A stretch of DNA of 64,000 nucleotides from CAZVBV01 sp964509975 (GTDB lineage Bacteria; Patescibacteriota; Gracilibacteria; UBA4473): NCBI GenBank assembly GCA_964509975.1, contig CAZDZO010000003.1:1-64000 (forward strand), read 5' to 3'. The position numbers and the translations under genes were made by a program. Below are positions 44,468 to 54,439 of this stretch, one piece after another. Under the pieces are notes generated by a model. It was given only the letters and a program-made list of their open reading frames with translations. It had not been told where the DNA came from and ran no database searches. How positions within the stretch are numbered: position 1 is the stretch's first letter; each line of letters opens with the position of its first letter.

Positions 44468-45308
44468 TCCTTTTCCTCATTTTCATCAACTCTGGATGTT
44501 CTCGTTGGAATTGTTCTCTCTTCTCCTGAATCTCCGGATGATCTTTCATAAACTGCTCTCGCTCCTCTGGTGAACGCAAACGCTTGTGATCTTCCTTTCC
44601 CATAAACTGTCCCCTTCGACCAATCAAAGGACGCACCATTGTGGCTGTAAATAAGTGCTCCCCTGTTTTTTCGCCCAGCACTTTCACCTTTGTACCAATT
44701 CTCAATGGTCTTCGTTTTGGAGTATCGGCAACGTCAACAATCCATTGCTGATGTGAGAAATCATCGAGAATAATAATATCTTCTTTTTGTACCTCAAGAA
44801 TCGTTCCCGATAATCGCCCCTCTTCTGGCTGTGTCCACATTTCCTGCATACGATGTTGCATACCCACATACATCGGGGCATTTTCGGCAAACACTTTTTC
44901 AAATTGTTCTCCTCCTCCTATTCCATAGATAAGTCCCCCAAGAAGGATACTTAATGTTACATTCGTCATAAGAAGTGCGTGAATAGAAAATCGATATCCT
45001 TTCTTCGTCTTGCGCAACCCCCACATTGCGATACTGACAAACGCAACAAAATAGACAATCCAAAACATCGGTAACCAACTGAGAATTAGTGATGTTCCTG
45101 ATCCAGAAAGTTCAGAAAAAAGATCAAAGTCTGATTCCAATAAAGCGAAAATAATCACTGACACCCCTCCTGCTCCCAGAAGCACTGAAAGGTTATAAAT
45201 CCCCCAGAAACCAATATTTCGAGCAATAAACTGCCATTTAGACCGAGGCTTGATCTGTCTTGCCTTAATCTTTCTGAGTACCGATTCTGAGAATTTTGAA
45301 GGATTCAT
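44457..45308 (-). CDS. Membrane protein next to an ECF sigma gene (possible anti-sigma)
   Basis: 283 aa. Three membrane helices (about 30-57, 73-98 and 106-131) are followed by a soluble C-terminal part with an OB-like stretch (IILDDFSHQQWIVDVADTPKRRPLRIGTKVKVLGEK) and a charged tail (about 225-283). It starts 3 bp after the sigma gene ends, the normal place for an anti-sigma factor. No zinc anti-sigma motif (HxxxCxxC) is seen, so the role is inference. Confidence 0.65.
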   Translation of the reverse strand: MNPSKFSESVLRKIKARQIKPRSKWQFIARNIGFWGIYNLSVLLGAGGVSVIIFALLESDFDLFSELSGSGTSLILSWLPMFWIVYFVAFVSIAMWGLRKTKKGYRFSIHALLMTNVTLSILLGGLIYGIGGGEQFEKVFAENAPMYVGMQHRMQEMWTQPEEGRLSGTILEVQKEDIIILDDFSHQQWIVDVADTPKRRPLRIGTKVKVLGEKTGEHLFTATMVRPLIGRRGQFMGKEDHKRLRSPEEREQFMKDHPEIQEKREQFQREHPELMKMRKRIEQ

Positions 45309-45311
45309 TTT

Positions 45312-45881
45312 TTAAAATTGAATATCTTGTTTTTCTGACTGTGCGCGGAATTGTTTTTTGGCCCGAGACATAAGTGTCGCCACCGTTCCCATAGGGCAAT
45401 GAAGGATATCCGCAATTTCTTCATAACTCTGATCTTCGAGGAATTTAAGAATAAGTACTTCTCGATATTTTTCTGGTAGTTGCCCCAAAATCTTTTGAAT
45501 TTTTCGTGCTGTGAGTTCTCGATCAAATTCTTTTACAAAATCTGTTTTATCAGGAAGAAAAAGATTCTCATCCAATTCTACCTGCTGATCGTAACCTCGA
45601 GACTTTGCCTTTCGGAAAGCTGAAATCGTTTCGTTATGTGCAATACGATAAATCCAACTCGAGAATTTCACATTGCCAGAAAACCCATTGAGATTTTTCC
45701 AAGTTTTGAGAAAAACATCCTGCAGAATTTCTTCTACTGTTTCTGGGCAGAAGCTCGAAATACGCATAATATATCTCTTTAGTTTTTCCTCATACCGTTC
45801 AACAAGAAGCCCAAACCAATCAACGTCTTCCAACGCTAACGCTACTAACTTCTCATCGGTCGCTTCGCGACTATTTATCAT
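45312..45881 (-). CDS. ECF-type sigma-70 factor
   Basis: 189 aa. Region 2 (ERYEEKLKRYIMRISSFCPETVEEILQDVFLKTWKNL ... SWIYRIAHNETISAFRKAK) and region 4 (LPEKYREVLILKFLEDQSYEEIADILHCPMGTVATLMSRAKKQFR) are present. It is the first gene of a pair with the membrane protein downstream. It may control the secreted-protein gene at 46097-46927, which lies upstream on the same strand. Confidence 0.94.
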   Translation of the reverse strand: MINSREATDEKLVALALEDVDWFGLLVERYEEKLKRYIMRISSFCPETVEEILQDVFLKTWKNLNGFSGNVKFSSWIYRIAHNETISAFRKAKSRGYDQQVELDENLFLPDKTDFVKEFDRELTARKIQKILGQLPEKYREVLILKFLEDQSYEEIADILHCPMGTVATLMSRAKKQFRAQSEKQDIQF

Positions 45882-45989
45882 GTGTGTTTTTTATAGCAAT
45901 TCACAATCCCAAGCAATACCAATGTGAAATATTTTCATCTCAATAAATAAGACGTGTGTGTATTTATTTTCTTTCAATTTTTCAACATT

Positions 45990-46019
45990 TGCAGGCGAGG
46001 TCACGTGACCTCGCCTGCA
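45990..46019. repeat. 30-bp perfect palindrome
   Basis: TGCAGGCGAGGTCAC and its exact reverse complement, with no loop, upstream of the ECF sigma gene. It is more GC-rich than its surroundings. It may be an operator for a dimeric protein or a cruciform-forming site. Confidence 0.9.
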
Positions 46020-46044
46020 GGTTTCGTGCGGGGTTTCCTGGTAT

Positions 46045-46078
46045 TAAAAAAAGAGCCTCACAGGGAGACTCTTTTTAT
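46045..46078 (-). terminator. Terminator of the secreted-protein gene
   Basis: On the minus strand AAAGAGTCTC ... GAGGCTCTTT is followed by a T run just after the 46097 stop. Confidence 0.75.
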
Positions 46079-46096
46079 TTGGTTACAAAAACCGTT

Positions 46097-46927
46097 TTAT
46101 TGACCCATCCAACCTTGGAATCTTTCTCTAAGATTCGATTTTCGTTGTCCATTCATATTTGTTCCTTGTCCTCCTCGCCTATTTGTTCGAAAAGATGGAT
46201 GTTGTCGTTGGTTTCCTCCGCATTGCATATATCGCCCTTCCATACCATTTTTCTGCATAAATTCACGTCGGTCTTCTCGTTCCATTCCATTCCAATTTTC
46301 CGGCATATCTACACCAGATTTTTCGAAACGATCTTCGATACTTCCCATGTTGTTTTTTAACATAAATGCTCTTCGTTCCTCCATTTTCATATCATCCCAG
46401 TTTTCTGATTTTTCAAATCCTGCTTTTCCAAAACGACCTTTCATCCCTTCCCCTCTCATACCTCTTTTGTGTCCCATACCTTTTCCGAATCCTCTTTCTG
46501 CACGGCTTTGCATGCGTTTAACTGTTTCCGGATCATCAGAAGTAGTTATTACTCTCATACCATTTGATAATTGTTCCACTGTCCGAATAGTTTTCTCGTT
46601 TCTTGGGGCACGATCTTCTCGTGATTGAATCTTGATGACAACATCTGCATCATCAGAAATAATTGTTTTTACCACTCCATTTTCGATATTTTCAACCAAA
46701 TGAGTGATTGATTCATGCATGCTTTTCATTTCAGCACGGTGTTCTTCACGAATCGTTTTCATAGATTCCTGAAATGCTTCGAATGTGTCACTTTGAATGA
46801 CGATAGCTTTGAACTCGTCAAAGCGGCCTGGTGTTATTTGATTGCCTTCCCAGAAGGCACTTGTTGATGCTACGCCAGTTCCCAAAACAAGAAGGGCGAG
46901 AGCGAAATTGAAAATTGATTTTTTCAT
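46097..46927 (-). CDS. Secreted Met/Gly/Arg-rich protein
   Basis: 276 aa, signal peptide MKKSIFNFALALLVLGTGVASTSA. The N-terminal half has a helical stretch (FEAFQESMKTIREEHRAEMKS) reminiscent of small metal-stress proteins (CpxP/Spy-like, by impression only). The C-terminal half is low-complexity with Gly, Met, Arg and Asn repeats (FEKSENWDDMKMEERRAFMLKNN and FEKSGVDMPENWNGMEREDRREFMQKN are a duplicated unit). It lies upstream of the ECF sigma factor; a regulated envelope-stress protein is a guess. Confidence 0.6.
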   Translation of the reverse strand: MKKSIFNFALALLVLGTGVASTSAFWEGNQITPGRFDEFKAIVIQSDTFEAFQESMKTIREEHRAEMKSMHESITHLVENIENGVVKTIISDDADVVIKIQSREDRAPRNEKTIRTVEQLSNGMRVITTSDDPETVKRMQSRAERGFGKGMGHKRGMRGEGMKGRFGKAGFEKSENWDDMKMEERRAFMLKNNMGSIEDRFEKSGVDMPENWNGMEREDRREFMQKNGMEGRYMQCGGNQRQHPSFRTNRRGGQGTNMNGQRKSNLRERFQGWMGQ

Positions 46928-47008
46928 AATGTAATAAATAAGAAATAATAAATAAGAAGCTTCACCCTCTTATACGTCGGGATAAAAAATTTCTTTCAAA
47001 AAAACAAA

Positions 47009-48859
47009 CTATTTCATTTTCCTCATCAAGTGATCGATCATTTGCTTCTCTCTGGAATCGATTTCTGCCCTAAGAAAATCATAAATCTCATCGCAAGATC
47101 CCACTTCTTGTGTTTCACAAAGTGCGATTTCTTCATGTGCAATCTTATACATTTCCAAGAGTACTTGCGCCTCATATAGTTTTGCAACAACATCTTGAGT
47201 CAATTCATCTTCTTCTTTTATCTTGGCGCCTATCGTTTGTTTTGAAAGAGCTCCACTTTTCATTTGTTCTAATCGTTTTTGAAAAAGCACTTCTGATGGT
47301 GTTAATTCTGGTTTTTTGGGTTTTTTGGGTTTCTTAGGTTCTTGTTTTTCAACATTGTTCTGCATCGCTTTTGCGATTCCCGTATATCCCCGCGCGACAT
47401 CATTCATAACCCCGAAAACCCCAAATACACCTGGAGTTTCTGTTGCACAGGTAATCATATTATTGAGCGTATCTCCATAACATCTTCTCGGGAGTTTTTC
47501 CCATCCCTCCTCACTCCACTGATACACAGAAAGCGTTTCTTCTTCCAACATCACTACATCATCTTCGGAATAAGAAAAGGTAATGTGAATATTTTCTTGA
47601 AAATTTGAAAGTTTTGTAGACACGTCTGAAAGTGCCTGTAAATCATATATTCCCGTTCCCAAAACATACATATCTTCTGCTGCGACAGGTGCTCCAACGG
47701 CTTGTAAAATGGCCCCGACTTCAAGTCGCTTTAACTGAAATTGAACCTGTTTTTCTGATTCAACACCCCCTTCTGGAATGTTTACTTGTACTCCTTCATT
47801 TTTTCCAATAAGAATTTTCATAACACCCCCTTCTCCAGAAGAAACATTTTCTTGTACTTCTACTAATGTGTTCGCCTCACCTATACATCCTTTTGTTGTA
47901 AACGTTGCAATTGTCCCAACACTTTCTTTTCCTTGATCATCAGAGGATCGAGATCGATAATCATGCGTTACACAATCGAGGAGATCTGGAATAGCTACTT
48001 CTTGTGAAAGAGTATAATTTGACGTAAAAGGCGTCAGCCTAGAGATATCCCCAACAAGTCCATATCCTATTCTTGATTTTGCTTCTTTATCCGTTGTCCA
48101 CTGGAAGACCATTCCTTTTTCTTCGTCTGTGTCCATTATAATTTCCGATAAAATTGGCGCCTGCATCGGATTCACATCAACACTAAAATACTTGTCGTAC
48201 ATATTTCGCACCGCATCCACAACATAAACCGAAATATCATAACTTTCAGCCATGAGACGAGTTCCATCAAGAACAACAACTTGATTCCCATTTGCAACAG
48301 CAAATCGACCTCCCGCATCATTCGCCAACGCAAACGTGTGACTGTCTCCAGAATCTGGATCAATTGCCGTTAATGTTCCCACAACTGTCCCTACTTCTAC
48401 TCGTTCATCAACAGCTGTACTCTCAAAAAGAATATTGGTCGGAGCCTCATTTTTGTTTTGTACCAGAATCGTAAAATTCTTTGTAAATGTATTCCAATCT
48501 GGATCTCGTACTAAGATCGTAATTTCGTGAAATTTATCCGATTCATAATCGAGAAATTCATTTCCATTTTTTACCTGTAAACTATTCCCTTCTGCAATTT
48601 CAAATCTCCCCCCCGCATCATTCGGAATAAAAAACGTAAGATCCTCAATTTCATTATCAGGATCTACCGCTGACAACATTCCAATGAAAGTATCATTTGC
48701 CGCATTTTCACTTACCACAATTTCGTTTAGGAGAATGTTATTCGGTGCATTTTTAAGATCCCCATCAACCAATGCAAATGCACTTGAAATAAGAAAAAAA
48801 GACAACACCCCCATAAAACACACTATAAATCGAATTCTATTTGTATTTATTTTTTTCAT
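47009..48859 (-). CDS. Secreted cadherin-like repeat protein
   Basis: 616 aa from the ATG at 48859, with a signal peptide (FIVCFMGVLSFFLISSAFA). Two cadherin-like repeats: NILLNEIVVSENAANDTFIGMLSAVDPDNE ... and NILFESTAVDERVEVGTVVGTLTAIDPDSGDSH. Both carry DPD/DPDSGD calcium-type loops. A fibronectin-like region (LSEIIMDTDEEKGMVFQWTTDKEAKSRIGYG) follows, then a helical Lys-rich tail (KKPKKPKKPELTPSE). Probably a surface adhesin. Confidence 0.8.
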   Translation of the reverse strand: MKKINTNRIRFIVCFMGVLSFFLISSAFALVDGDLKNAPNNILLNEIVVSENAANDTFIGMLSAVDPDNEIEDLTFFIPNDAGGRFEIAEGNSLQVKNGNEFLDYESDKFHEITILVRDPDWNTFTKNFTILVQNKNEAPTNILFESTAVDERVEVGTVVGTLTAIDPDSGDSHTFALANDAGGRFAVANGNQVVVLDGTRLMAESYDISVYVVDAVRNMYDKYFSVDVNPMQAPILSEIIMDTDEEKGMVFQWTTDKEAKSRIGYGLVGDISRLTPFTSNYTLSQEVAIPDLLDCVTHDYRSRSSDDQGKESVGTIATFTTKGCIGEANTLVEVQENVSSGEGGVMKILIGKNEGVQVNIPEGGVESEKQVQFQLKRLEVGAILQAVGAPVAAEDMYVLGTGIYDLQALSDVSTKLSNFQENIHITFSYSEDDVVMLEEETLSVYQWSEEGWEKLPRRCYGDTLNNMITCATETPGVFGVFGVMNDVARGYTGIAKAMQNNVEKQEPKKPKKPKKPELTPSEVLFQKRLEQMKSGALSKQTIGAKIKEEDELTQDVVAKLYEAQVLLEMYKIAHEEIALCETQEVGSCDEIYDFLRAEIDSREKQMIDHLMRKMK

Positions 48860-48987
48860 GAAGATTGTGTCACAACAAGATTTTGTCTTATTAAAAAACG
48901 TATCTCCTATTAGCATACTATGCTCTCTAACTTCAAATCAACAGAACTCGCTTGCTGTAATAAGGTTTTGTGGTGTTGTACATCCTC

Positions 48988-50595
48988 CTATTTTAAAATG
49001 GCAGCCACAAACGCTCGAAACAGTGGATGTGGTTTGAATGGTCGAGATTTCAGTTCTGGATGGAACTGTGATCCCATCATGAAAGGATGATCTGCTATCT
49101 CAACAACTTCCACGAGTTTTTTATCTGGTGATTGACCCGAAATAATAAACCCTTTTTTCTCAAATCGATTCCGATATTTATTATTAAATTCATATCGATG
49201 ACGATGTCGTTCAGAAATCTTTGTTTCTTTATAAATTTTTGCCGCTTTTGTTCCTTTTGTAAGAACCGCTGGATAGGCTCCCAATCTCATATTCGCTCCC
49301 TTAGTACGTAAATTTCTTTGCCCAGGCACAAATTCCACTACATAATTTTTTGATTTCTTTTTTTCATCAAATTCCTCTGAGGTCGCATCTTTAATTTTTA
49401 GAACATTACGCGCAAACTCAATCGCCATAATTTGTGATCCCAAACATAACCCCAAATAAGGTTTTTCGTTTATACGACAGTATTCCGCCACTTGAATTTT
49501 TCCTTCGATTCCGCGATTCCCAAATCCTCCTGGAACAATAACGCCATCTACGGCTTCTAGTTTTTTCCACTCTTCCTTGTCTTTTTCTTCAATTTTTTCC
49601 GTATCAATCCATTCAATATTTACTTTATGATTGTGGTGATATCCTGCTGATTTAGACGCTTCAATGACCGATAAATACGCATCATCGAGATCATTATATT
49701 TCCCCGCCAACCCAATGAAAATTTCTCCTTTCACTTTCTTTCGTTTTTCAACACCCTTCTCCCAATCTTTAAGATTAAACCTTTTTTTCTTGAGATTTAA
49801 TTTTTCTGACAAAATCCCTCCCAGTCCAAATTTTTGAAATCGCAATGGAACTTCATAGATTGAATTCACCGTCTCTGCAGGAATTACTGCCCGTTCCTCC
49901 ACATCACAGAAATACGCTACTTTTTTTATCAAATTTTTTGGAATCTTCACATCTGCTCTCATAAAGATAAGATCCGGTTGCACTCCTAAACGCCTCATTT
50001 CTCTTACTGATAACTGTGTTGGTTTTGTTTTGAGTTCTCCCGATGCCGCCAAATACGGTAACAACGTCGTATGCATGGATATACAATTCTCTCCGTATTT
50101 CTTTTTCATCTGACGAAGCACCTCAATAAAAGGCTCTCCTTCTATATCTCCCACCGTACCTCCGATTTCCACAACAAGAACATCCGTTCTGAGTTTCTTT
50201 GCCGCGAGTTCAATTTTCTCAATAAGTTTCCCTGTGATATGTGGCACCACTTGAATTGTTCCCCCAAGATATTTCCCTTCTCGTTCTTCTTCCAATACTT
50301 CTGAGTAAATTTTCCCTGTTGTCACCGAACACTCTTTTACCAATGTTTCATCAATAAACCGCTCATAGTGTCCCAAATCCAAATCTGTTTCTGATCCATC
50401 ATCCAACACAAACACTTCTCCATGTTGAAATGGACTCATTGTTCCCGGATCCACGTTTAAATATGGATCGAGTTTCATGATGGCAACTTTTACTCCAGCC
50501 GATTTCAAAATCGCGGCAGTCGAAGACGCTACAATTCCCTTTCCCAAACTAGAACAAACACCACCCGTGACGAAAATGAATTTTGAATTAACCAT
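48988..50595 (-). CDS. pyrG: CTP synthase
   Basis: 535 aa from the ATG at 50595. FIFVTGGVCSSLGKGI starts the synthetase domain, with HTTLLPYLAASGELKTKPTQ further on. The glutaminase domain has GVIVPGGFGNRGIEGK and the catalytic Cys in YLGLCLGSQ. It makes CTP from UTP using glutamine nitrogen. It is followed on the same strand by an apparently unlinked cadherin gene. Confidence 0.97.
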   Translation of the reverse strand: MVNSKFIFVTGGVCSSLGKGIVASSTAAILKSAGVKVAIMKLDPYLNVDPGTMSPFQHGEVFVLDDGSETDLDLGHYERFIDETLVKECSVTTGKIYSEVLEEEREGKYLGGTIQVVPHITGKLIEKIELAAKKLRTDVLVVEIGGTVGDIEGEPFIEVLRQMKKKYGENCISMHTTLLPYLAASGELKTKPTQLSVREMRRLGVQPDLIFMRADVKIPKNLIKKVAYFCDVEERAVIPAETVNSIYEVPLRFQKFGLGGILSEKLNLKKKRFNLKDWEKGVEKRKKVKGEIFIGLAGKYNDLDDAYLSVIEASKSAGYHHNHKVNIEWIDTEKIEEKDKEEWKKLEAVDGVIVPGGFGNRGIEGKIQVAEYCRINEKPYLGLCLGSQIMAIEFARNVLKIKDATSEEFDEKKKSKNYVVEFVPGQRNLRTKGANMRLGAYPAVLTKGTKAAKIYKETKISERHRHRYEFNNKYRNRFEKKGFIISGQSPDKKLVEVVEIADHPFMMGSQFHPELKSRPFKPHPLFRAFVAAILK

Positions 50596-50640
50596 TACGG
50601 GATTTAAGTTTAAGAAGATTTTGGGGAAATGCAAAGAAAA

Positions 50641-51678
50641 TCAAATAAGTTTTGGTTTCCCAGAAATTCCCAAATGTGCAAACGCCTCTTCTGTCGCCAA
50701 TCGCCCACGTGGAGTCTTTTGAAGAAATCCTTCACGGATCAAGAATGGTTCAATCATATCTTCAACCGTATTTTCTTCTTCTCCCATTGCAGAAGCAATG
50801 GTAGACAGTCCCACTGGACCACCTTTAAATTTTTCACACAGTGCTCGCAAATACAGTTGGTCTGCATGATCCAATCCCCTCTCATCGACAGATAAACTGG
50901 ATAATCCTTCTCGAACGACTTTTTCGGTTACCTTTCCTTCATGGAGAATCTCTGCAAAGTCTCGCATCCGACGAAGCAACCTATTCGCAATTCGTGGTGT
51001 TCTTCGTGCACACTTTGCAAGCGTATGTGCCGCATCTGAGTCAATGTGAATATCAAGAATCCCTGCGGATCGTTCGACGATTTGTTGAATTTCATCCGCT
51101 TCATAGAACCTCAACCGTTCCACGTGTCCAAACCGATCTCGAAGAGGCCCTGCCAGCATAGAAGCTTTTGTTGTGGCTCCTACGAGGGTAAATCGCGGGA
51201 CGTTCAGACGCATGGTTCTGGCCGATGGTCCTTTTCCGACGACAATATCGATCGCAAAGTCTTCCATGGCCGAATAGAGAATCTCCTCCACCGGCGCACG
51301 CAACCGATGAATCTCATCGATGAAAAGAATGTCGTTCTCTTGAAGATTGGTCAAAATAGCGGCTAAATCGCCTGGTTTCTCAAGTGCTGGTCCAGCAGTA
51401 GAACGAAGATTCGTCCCCATCTCATGTGCAAGAATAATCGACAGCGTTGTCTTCCCGAGCCCAGGAGGCCCATAGAATAACGTGTGATCCAATGGATCGT
51501 TTCTTTTTCGCGCCGCTTGGCAAAATACACGCAAGTTTCCTTTCACTTCGGATTGTCCGACATAATTTTCAAAATCTTTTGGTCGCAACGTATTTTCAAA
51601 AGCTTCACTGTCTCCATTTGAAGTATGAGAAACAACCGAAGCCTCTGTTTTCGCTGAAGTCTGTTCTTCTTCTATCAT
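50641..51678 (-). CDS. ruvB: Holliday junction DNA helicase RuvB
   Basis: 345 aa from the ATG at 51678; an upstream TTG is less likely. Walker A LFYGPPGLGKTTL, DILFIDEIHRL (Walker B), GATTKASMLAGPLRDRFG and the C-terminal winged helix (RAL...GGPVGLSTIASAMGEE, PFLIREGFLQKTPRGR) are present. It is the motor of branch migration with RuvA. Confidence 0.97.
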   Translation of the reverse strand: MIEEEQTSAKTEASVVSHTSNGDSEAFENTLRPKDFENYVGQSEVKGNLRVFCQAARKRNDPLDHTLFYGPPGLGKTTLSIILAHEMGTNLRSTAGPALEKPGDLAAILTNLQENDILFIDEIHRLRAPVEEILYSAMEDFAIDIVVGKGPSARTMRLNVPRFTLVGATTKASMLAGPLRDRFGHVERLRFYEADEIQQIVERSAGILDIHIDSDAAHTLAKCARRTPRIANRLLRRMRDFAEILHEGKVTEKVVREGLSSLSVDERGLDHADQLYLRALCEKFKGGPVGLSTIASAMGEEENTVEDMIEPFLIREGFLQKTPRGRLATEEAFAHLGISGKPKLI

Positions 51679-51720
51679 CACGCGAATTGTCCTGTATTTC
51701 GAGGTAATTGGCAATGAAGG

Positions 51721-52173
51721 TTATTTTTTCTTTGTACGTTTTTTTACTGTTGGCATTTTAAGCATTGAAACCTTTGGAATTGGGGGAATATGCTTCAAGG
51801 TATATCGCCGAACCTGACCAATGATTTTCATCATTTTCTGATAGGCCGATGGATTGTTATAAATAAGTGGACACTCCACTGGCACTACCTGTCCTTCTTC
51901 ATTTTCAATATACAAAAACGTCCCATCTTTTTGTTTTACCAATAATGGGAACTCTTTATCCTCATCTTCAAAATACACACCTGAATTAATATCTGGTGCA
52001 AGTGCTTTATCCAGTTCATCTGTTGTTGTTTGATCTGTTCGAATCCTTGTTGTTTCCACAAGATCCTTTATTTTGATATTCGCTTTTTCAATACGACAAA
52101 CCTTTTCCTGTTGAAGGGGACATTCTTTACAGGGTTTTTGCGCTCCTAGTTCAGGGGTTTTCTTTTCTGTCAT
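51721..52173 (-). CDS. Unknown Cys-containing protein
   Basis: 150 aa. The N-terminus has CKECPLQQEKVC, a possible metal or Fe-S site. Acidic middle, strongly basic tail (KVSMLKMPTVKKRTKKK). No family is recognised. It lies 42 bp upstream of ruvB on the same strand. Confidence 0.6.
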   Translation of the reverse strand: MTEKKTPELGAQKPCKECPLQQEKVCRIEKANIKIKDLVETTRIRTDQTTTDELDKALAPDINSGVYFEDEDKEFPLLVKQKDGTFLYIENEEGQVVPVECPLIYNNPSAYQKMMKIIGQVRRYTLKHIPPIPKVSMLKMPTVKKRTKKK

Positions 52174-52930
52174 TTTTTTACTACAAAACCATACCCTATT
52201 TAGATTCTTTTCAACATTTTGTCAAAAATTTCATGAATACATAAAGTATACAATAAAACACTTCCCTTATTTTCTCAACCTGTATTTGTTGACGAAAATA
52301 GGCCTGACGGGTAAACTGTCTTGATTTCGTTGCTCAGGAACTAAAAAACAAAAACAAGTTTCCTCGACGCACCAGAGATCACAGAAAAAAGTTCTTTCAA
52401 AAATCGGTTGGAGTGGGGAGTGATGAGGAAGTAGGCTTACTGATCAAAAATTATTTCTTTCAAAATTTTATAAAAATTTATTTTTTATTAAAACTTTCAG
52501 ACCAAGGTTGCTTTCTCTTTTCTCTCCGCTTTGCGATGCCGTTCTTTCCGCTTTAGACAACGGATTGAATGCACCACAAAACGCGAGAGGCGATTTTCAC
52601 TGGACGACTTATCTTCCCTTCGAAGAAGCCGCCCTCTCGAAAACCGTTTTGGGGTTCGAAAAAAAGAAGAAAGAATTTATTCTTTCCTCTTTTCTTTAAA
52701 ACCAAACAGCCTGCATTTTAGCGCAATCTGACCTAACAGTCAAATTCCTGAAATACAAAAAAGGCCTCGACTGGTAACGCGAGACTCGAATGAGTTAAAA
52801 AAGTTTTTCACCCAAGCAAGGCAATGAGAGTTTTTGGCCCTTCGTCAGGGCTTTAAAAACCGGCGGGAAGTTCATCTCTATAATTGAGTTCTGTAGCTTC
52901 CTTGTCGGTTTTTTGTTATCTAAAAAAAAA
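52174..52930. other. Long gap without a secure gene; possible RNA gene
   Basis: 757 bp. A near-consensus promoter (TTGACG at 52289, TAAACT at 52312, 17 bp apart) faces right. The right end holds GC-richer segments with hairpins, including AACCGGCGGGAAG ... CTTCCTTGTCGGTTTTTT (about 52858-52914), a terminator shape. Short open frames at 52508-52731 overlap in two phases and are not convincing. The 52312-52914 span might be a structured RNA. I could not match it to RNase P, 6S or SRP RNA by eye. Confidence 0.4.
52289..52317 (+). promoter_or_regulatory. Promoter-like sequence in a gene-free gap
   Basis: TTGACG-17 bp-TAAACT, reading right. No protein gene follows on that strand before 54440. Confidence 0.4.
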
Positions 52931-52958
52931 GAACCCGGGTTATGAATAACCCGGGTTC
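52931..52958 (-). terminator. Terminator of rpsA
   Basis: GAACCCGGGTT and AACCCGGGTTC, an 11-bp perfect stem with a short loop and a T9 run on the minus strand, directly after the S1 gene. Confidence 0.9.
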
Positions 52959-52967
52959 AAATTTAAT

Positions 52968-54023
52968 TTACACCTTCTTCAACTCCAATCGGTGAGAATC
53001 AACATTGATTGATTCAATCACTCCGTGAAGTTCCTCTCCTTCTTTGAGCTTCAACTCAGTATGAGAACCAACACCAAAATCTTCTAAACTAAAGAGCCCT
53101 TGCACATCTGATGCAGCCTCAATAAAAATTCCTTGCGCATTCCATCGGAGTACTTTTCCGCTTACCTCTTGTCCTTCTTGAAATCCTTTTACCTTATCTC
53201 TCCAAGGATCATCCGTAAGTCGTTTAATGGAGAGCGAGAGTTTGTCTCCATCAATTCCAATCACCATAACCTCAACCTTGTTCCCTTGCGAATAGTGCGC
53301 AGAAGGATCAGCGATGTGTCCCCAATCAAGTTCAGACAAGTGAACCAAACCTTCAACACCATCAAATGCCACAAAGATTCCATATTTAAGAACCCCTGAA
53401 ACCTCTCCCTTCACAACGTCTCCAACATTAAGTTCCTTAAGTGTTGATTTCATTTGTTCTTCGTGAGCCGCCTTTTCAGAAATAATAATCTTTCCTCCTT
53501 CACGATCTACGTTAATAACACGAACCGCGAATTCTTTTCCGATATGTTCTTGCAATTTCTGCAAAATACGAGCGCTGTCAGCACCGTTTACCCGTGGGTA
53601 ATTAAGAGGTGTCAATTGTGACACTGGCAAAAATGCTCGAAGTCCCTTGAAGTTGGCCATAAGACCTCCTTTATTTGCTTCAAAGATTTTCACCTTAACT
53701 ATACGTACCTCGTCCATAAGCGTACTAAGCTCAGACCAAGCCATATCTTGAGAAGCTCGTTTAAGTGAAAGCACCACCAACCCTTGTTCGTTTTCTGGGT
53801 TAATAATAGTCGCTTCAACCGTTGCGCCGATTTCCAAACTTTCGTCAGTAAGAAAACCACCCGCTTCTTTTTTGGTAATAATACCGGTTACTCCTCCTTC
53901 AAGCTCAAGCAAGATACGAGAAGTGTTGATGTCAATAACGACACCTTTTGCGCTGTCTCCAGCACGAAATAAAACAATACCCGCGTCTTTGCCTACGAGT
54001 AAATCATCCATAGAATGAGTCAT
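52968..54023 (-). CDS. rpsA: Ribosomal protein S1
   Basis: 351 aa from the ATG at 54023 (MTHSMDDLLVGKDAG; an ATG at 54011 is also possible). Four S1/OB repeats are visible, for example GDVVKGEVSGVLKYGIFVAFDGVEGLVHLSELDW and GQEVSGKVLRWNAQGIFIEA. It helps bind mRNA to the 30S subunit. It is shorter than the six-repeat form of E. coli. Confidence 0.93.
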   Translation of the reverse strand: MTHSMDDLLVGKDAGIVLFRAGDSAKGVVIDINTSRILLELEGGVTGIITKKEAGGFLTDESLEIGATVEATIINPENEQGLVVLSLKRASQDMAWSELSTLMDEVRIVKVKIFEANKGGLMANFKGLRAFLPVSQLTPLNYPRVNGADSARILQKLQEHIGKEFAVRVINVDREGGKIIISEKAAHEEQMKSTLKELNVGDVVKGEVSGVLKYGIFVAFDGVEGLVHLSELDWGHIADPSAHYSQGNKVEVMVIGIDGDKLSLSIKRLTDDPWRDKVKGFQEGQEVSGKVLRWNAQGIFIEAASDVQGLFSLEDFGVGSHTELKLKEGEELHGVIESINVDSHRLELKKV

Positions 54024-54439
54024 TTTGAATGTGGGACGCGATTTAAAAAGTTTTTTACAACCCCAGGATTCAGTCTTCGTCGCGTCAATTTTTCGAAGAA
54101 AAAACCACAAGAGCGCAGAGATATTAGGAGCGGGTGAACTTTTGTCAACTTATTCAATCCTGTCATCCCGGAATTCTGAAAGAATATCCGGGACCCAGCT
54201 ATAAACAACACTCTTATCTAAAATTTCACAGTAATCTTTTCTTCGTGGCTAGATCCCGGATATCCCTCCGGCCATCGGCTCTGAGGAAAGCAAGGAATGC
54301 TCAGGCTCGAAGAGGATTCCGGGAAGACAATACAAGATCGTATTTGAAAATCGGCAATCGGAAATTGAAAATTCTTTATTGACAAATTTCTCTTTTTTCC
54401 CGATAACCAAATCCCAATTTCCAAAAAAAATTGACCCCT
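54024..54439. other. Gap between rpsA and dnaB with hairpin repeats
   Basis: Divergent promoter region. It holds a stem TCCCGGA/TCCGGGA with inner pairs (54166-54193) and a further block ATCCCGGATATCC ... GGATTCCGGGA, an intergenic palindromic repeat of the kind common in these genomes. No gene is seen. Confidence 0.5.

Noticed and set aside
52508..52731. Two short open frames in the gene-free region
   Set aside because: They overlap in different phases, have no ribosome-binding site and no familiar residues.
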